NCBI GenBank assembly: GCA_012934845.2
Contig: WNNJ02002755.1
Span: 62,001-126,000 of the forward strand
Direction: 5' to 3'
Source: Pomphorhynchus laevis
Taxonomy: Eukaryota; Acanthocephala; Palaeacanthocephala; Echinorhynchida; Pomphorhynchidae
DNA: 64,000 nucleotides
The notes under the pieces were generated by a model. That model was not told the origin of the DNA, did no database searches, and worked only from the letters and a program-made list of their open reading frames with translations. Within the stretch, counting starts at the first letter, position 1, and each line of letters starts with the position of its first letter. Shown piece by piece: positions 63,678 to 64,000 of the stretch. Both the position numbers and the translations under genes were made by a program.

Positions 63678-64000
63678 CGGTACCTGGCATCATTGTGTCG
63701 ATTATTTCGCGGCTGCCACATCATACAAACAAGTAAAGCAATTGCAATTTTAACTCATTTTAACAATCATTGCTCATGATAATCAAAAGTAAACATCTTA
63801 AATTTGTTAGGAAATTAATTTTAGTGATAATAAAATATGGATCATTTGTTCGACACTTTCAGATCATGATGTCACATCGTTATTAGCGATATCTTGCTTG
63901 GTAAAATCATATTTCAGATTTCATAATATCACAATGTCCTATTTATGTCCTAAATATTGTCCACAGTGCAGTATCAAACAGTGCAGTTAGAAACGTTTTC

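Larger units (their letters stand above)
62528..63728 (+). repeat. 300-bp tandem repeat carrying hammerhead ribozymes
   Basis: About four head-to-tail monomers with exactly 300-bp spacing (GTTTGCTAGAAATTTTCTAG at 62,668, 62,968, 63,268 and 63,568). Monomers 1 and 3 are alike, and 2 and 4 are alike, so the larger unit is a 600-bp dimer. Each has one hammerhead core. The left edge carries a 21-bp inverted piece of the monomer (62,528-62,548). Open frames on the minus strand repeat with the array and look incidental. 63,729-64,000 shows no feature. Confidence 0.95.

Noticed and set aside
1-64000. CRISPR arrays, bacterial operons, rRNA or canonical tRNA genes
   Set aside because: None seen. The repeats have no spacer pattern, and the only tRNA-like sequence is the LINE A tail.

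Overview
This is a strongly AT-rich stretch of a metazoan nuclear genome. Several things point to an animal: spliced genes with short introns (about 50 bp) as well as long TE-filled ones, a Polyhomeotic-type PRC1 gene, a SCO1-type mitochondrial copper chaperone, a protein phosphatase 1 relic, and many kinds of non-LTR and Penelope-like retroelements. I cannot place the phylum from sequence alone; an invertebrate is most likely.

Layout. 1-3.7 kb: decayed copy 1 of a LINE (family A). 4.0-4.4 kb: 115-bp tandem repeat. 5.5-8.0 kb: minus-strand CR1-like LINE (family B) with an internal deletion. 8.0-8.8 kb: 3' relic of another retroelement. 9.0-10.6 kb: two 5'-truncated family C LINEs. 11.0-12.6 kb: RT relics. 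15.1-16.4 kb: intact gene for a secreted App1-like (DUF2183) protein without catalytic residues. 19.0-20.6 kb: terminal exon of a single-pass membrane protein, a coding relic, and an intact SCO1 gene. 22.2-27.5 kb: a Penelope-like RT plus GIY-YIG endonuclease running in one frame into family A gag, then EN and RT. 28.9-31.4 kb: cluster of a dispersed structured repeat (family D).

32.1-50.2 kb (minus): an eleven-exon polyhomeotic-like gene. Its exon phases join cleanly. It carries the HD1 motif and a C-terminal SAM domain, but I find no FCS zinc finger between them. Its introns hold LINE relics, palindromes and, antisense, a 470-bp second copy of part of SCO1. 52.9-57.6 kb: about 4 kb of a roughly 94-bp AT-rich satellite that looks like an amplified internal piece of family D, bracketed by 180-190 bp direct repeats. 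57.9 kb: probable terminal exon on the minus strand. 59-60 kb: nested inverted repeats. 61.3 kb: PP1 pseudogene. 62.5-63.7 kb: 300-bp tandem repeat in which every monomer carries a hammerhead ribozyme core.

Only three or four host genes look functional: the App1-like secreted protein, SCO1, polyhomeotic, and parts of two genes whose remaining exons I could not find. Most of the window is transposon debris. The points most worth following are the GIY-YIG/gag junction, the hammerhead satellite, and the birth of a satellite from a dispersed repeat.
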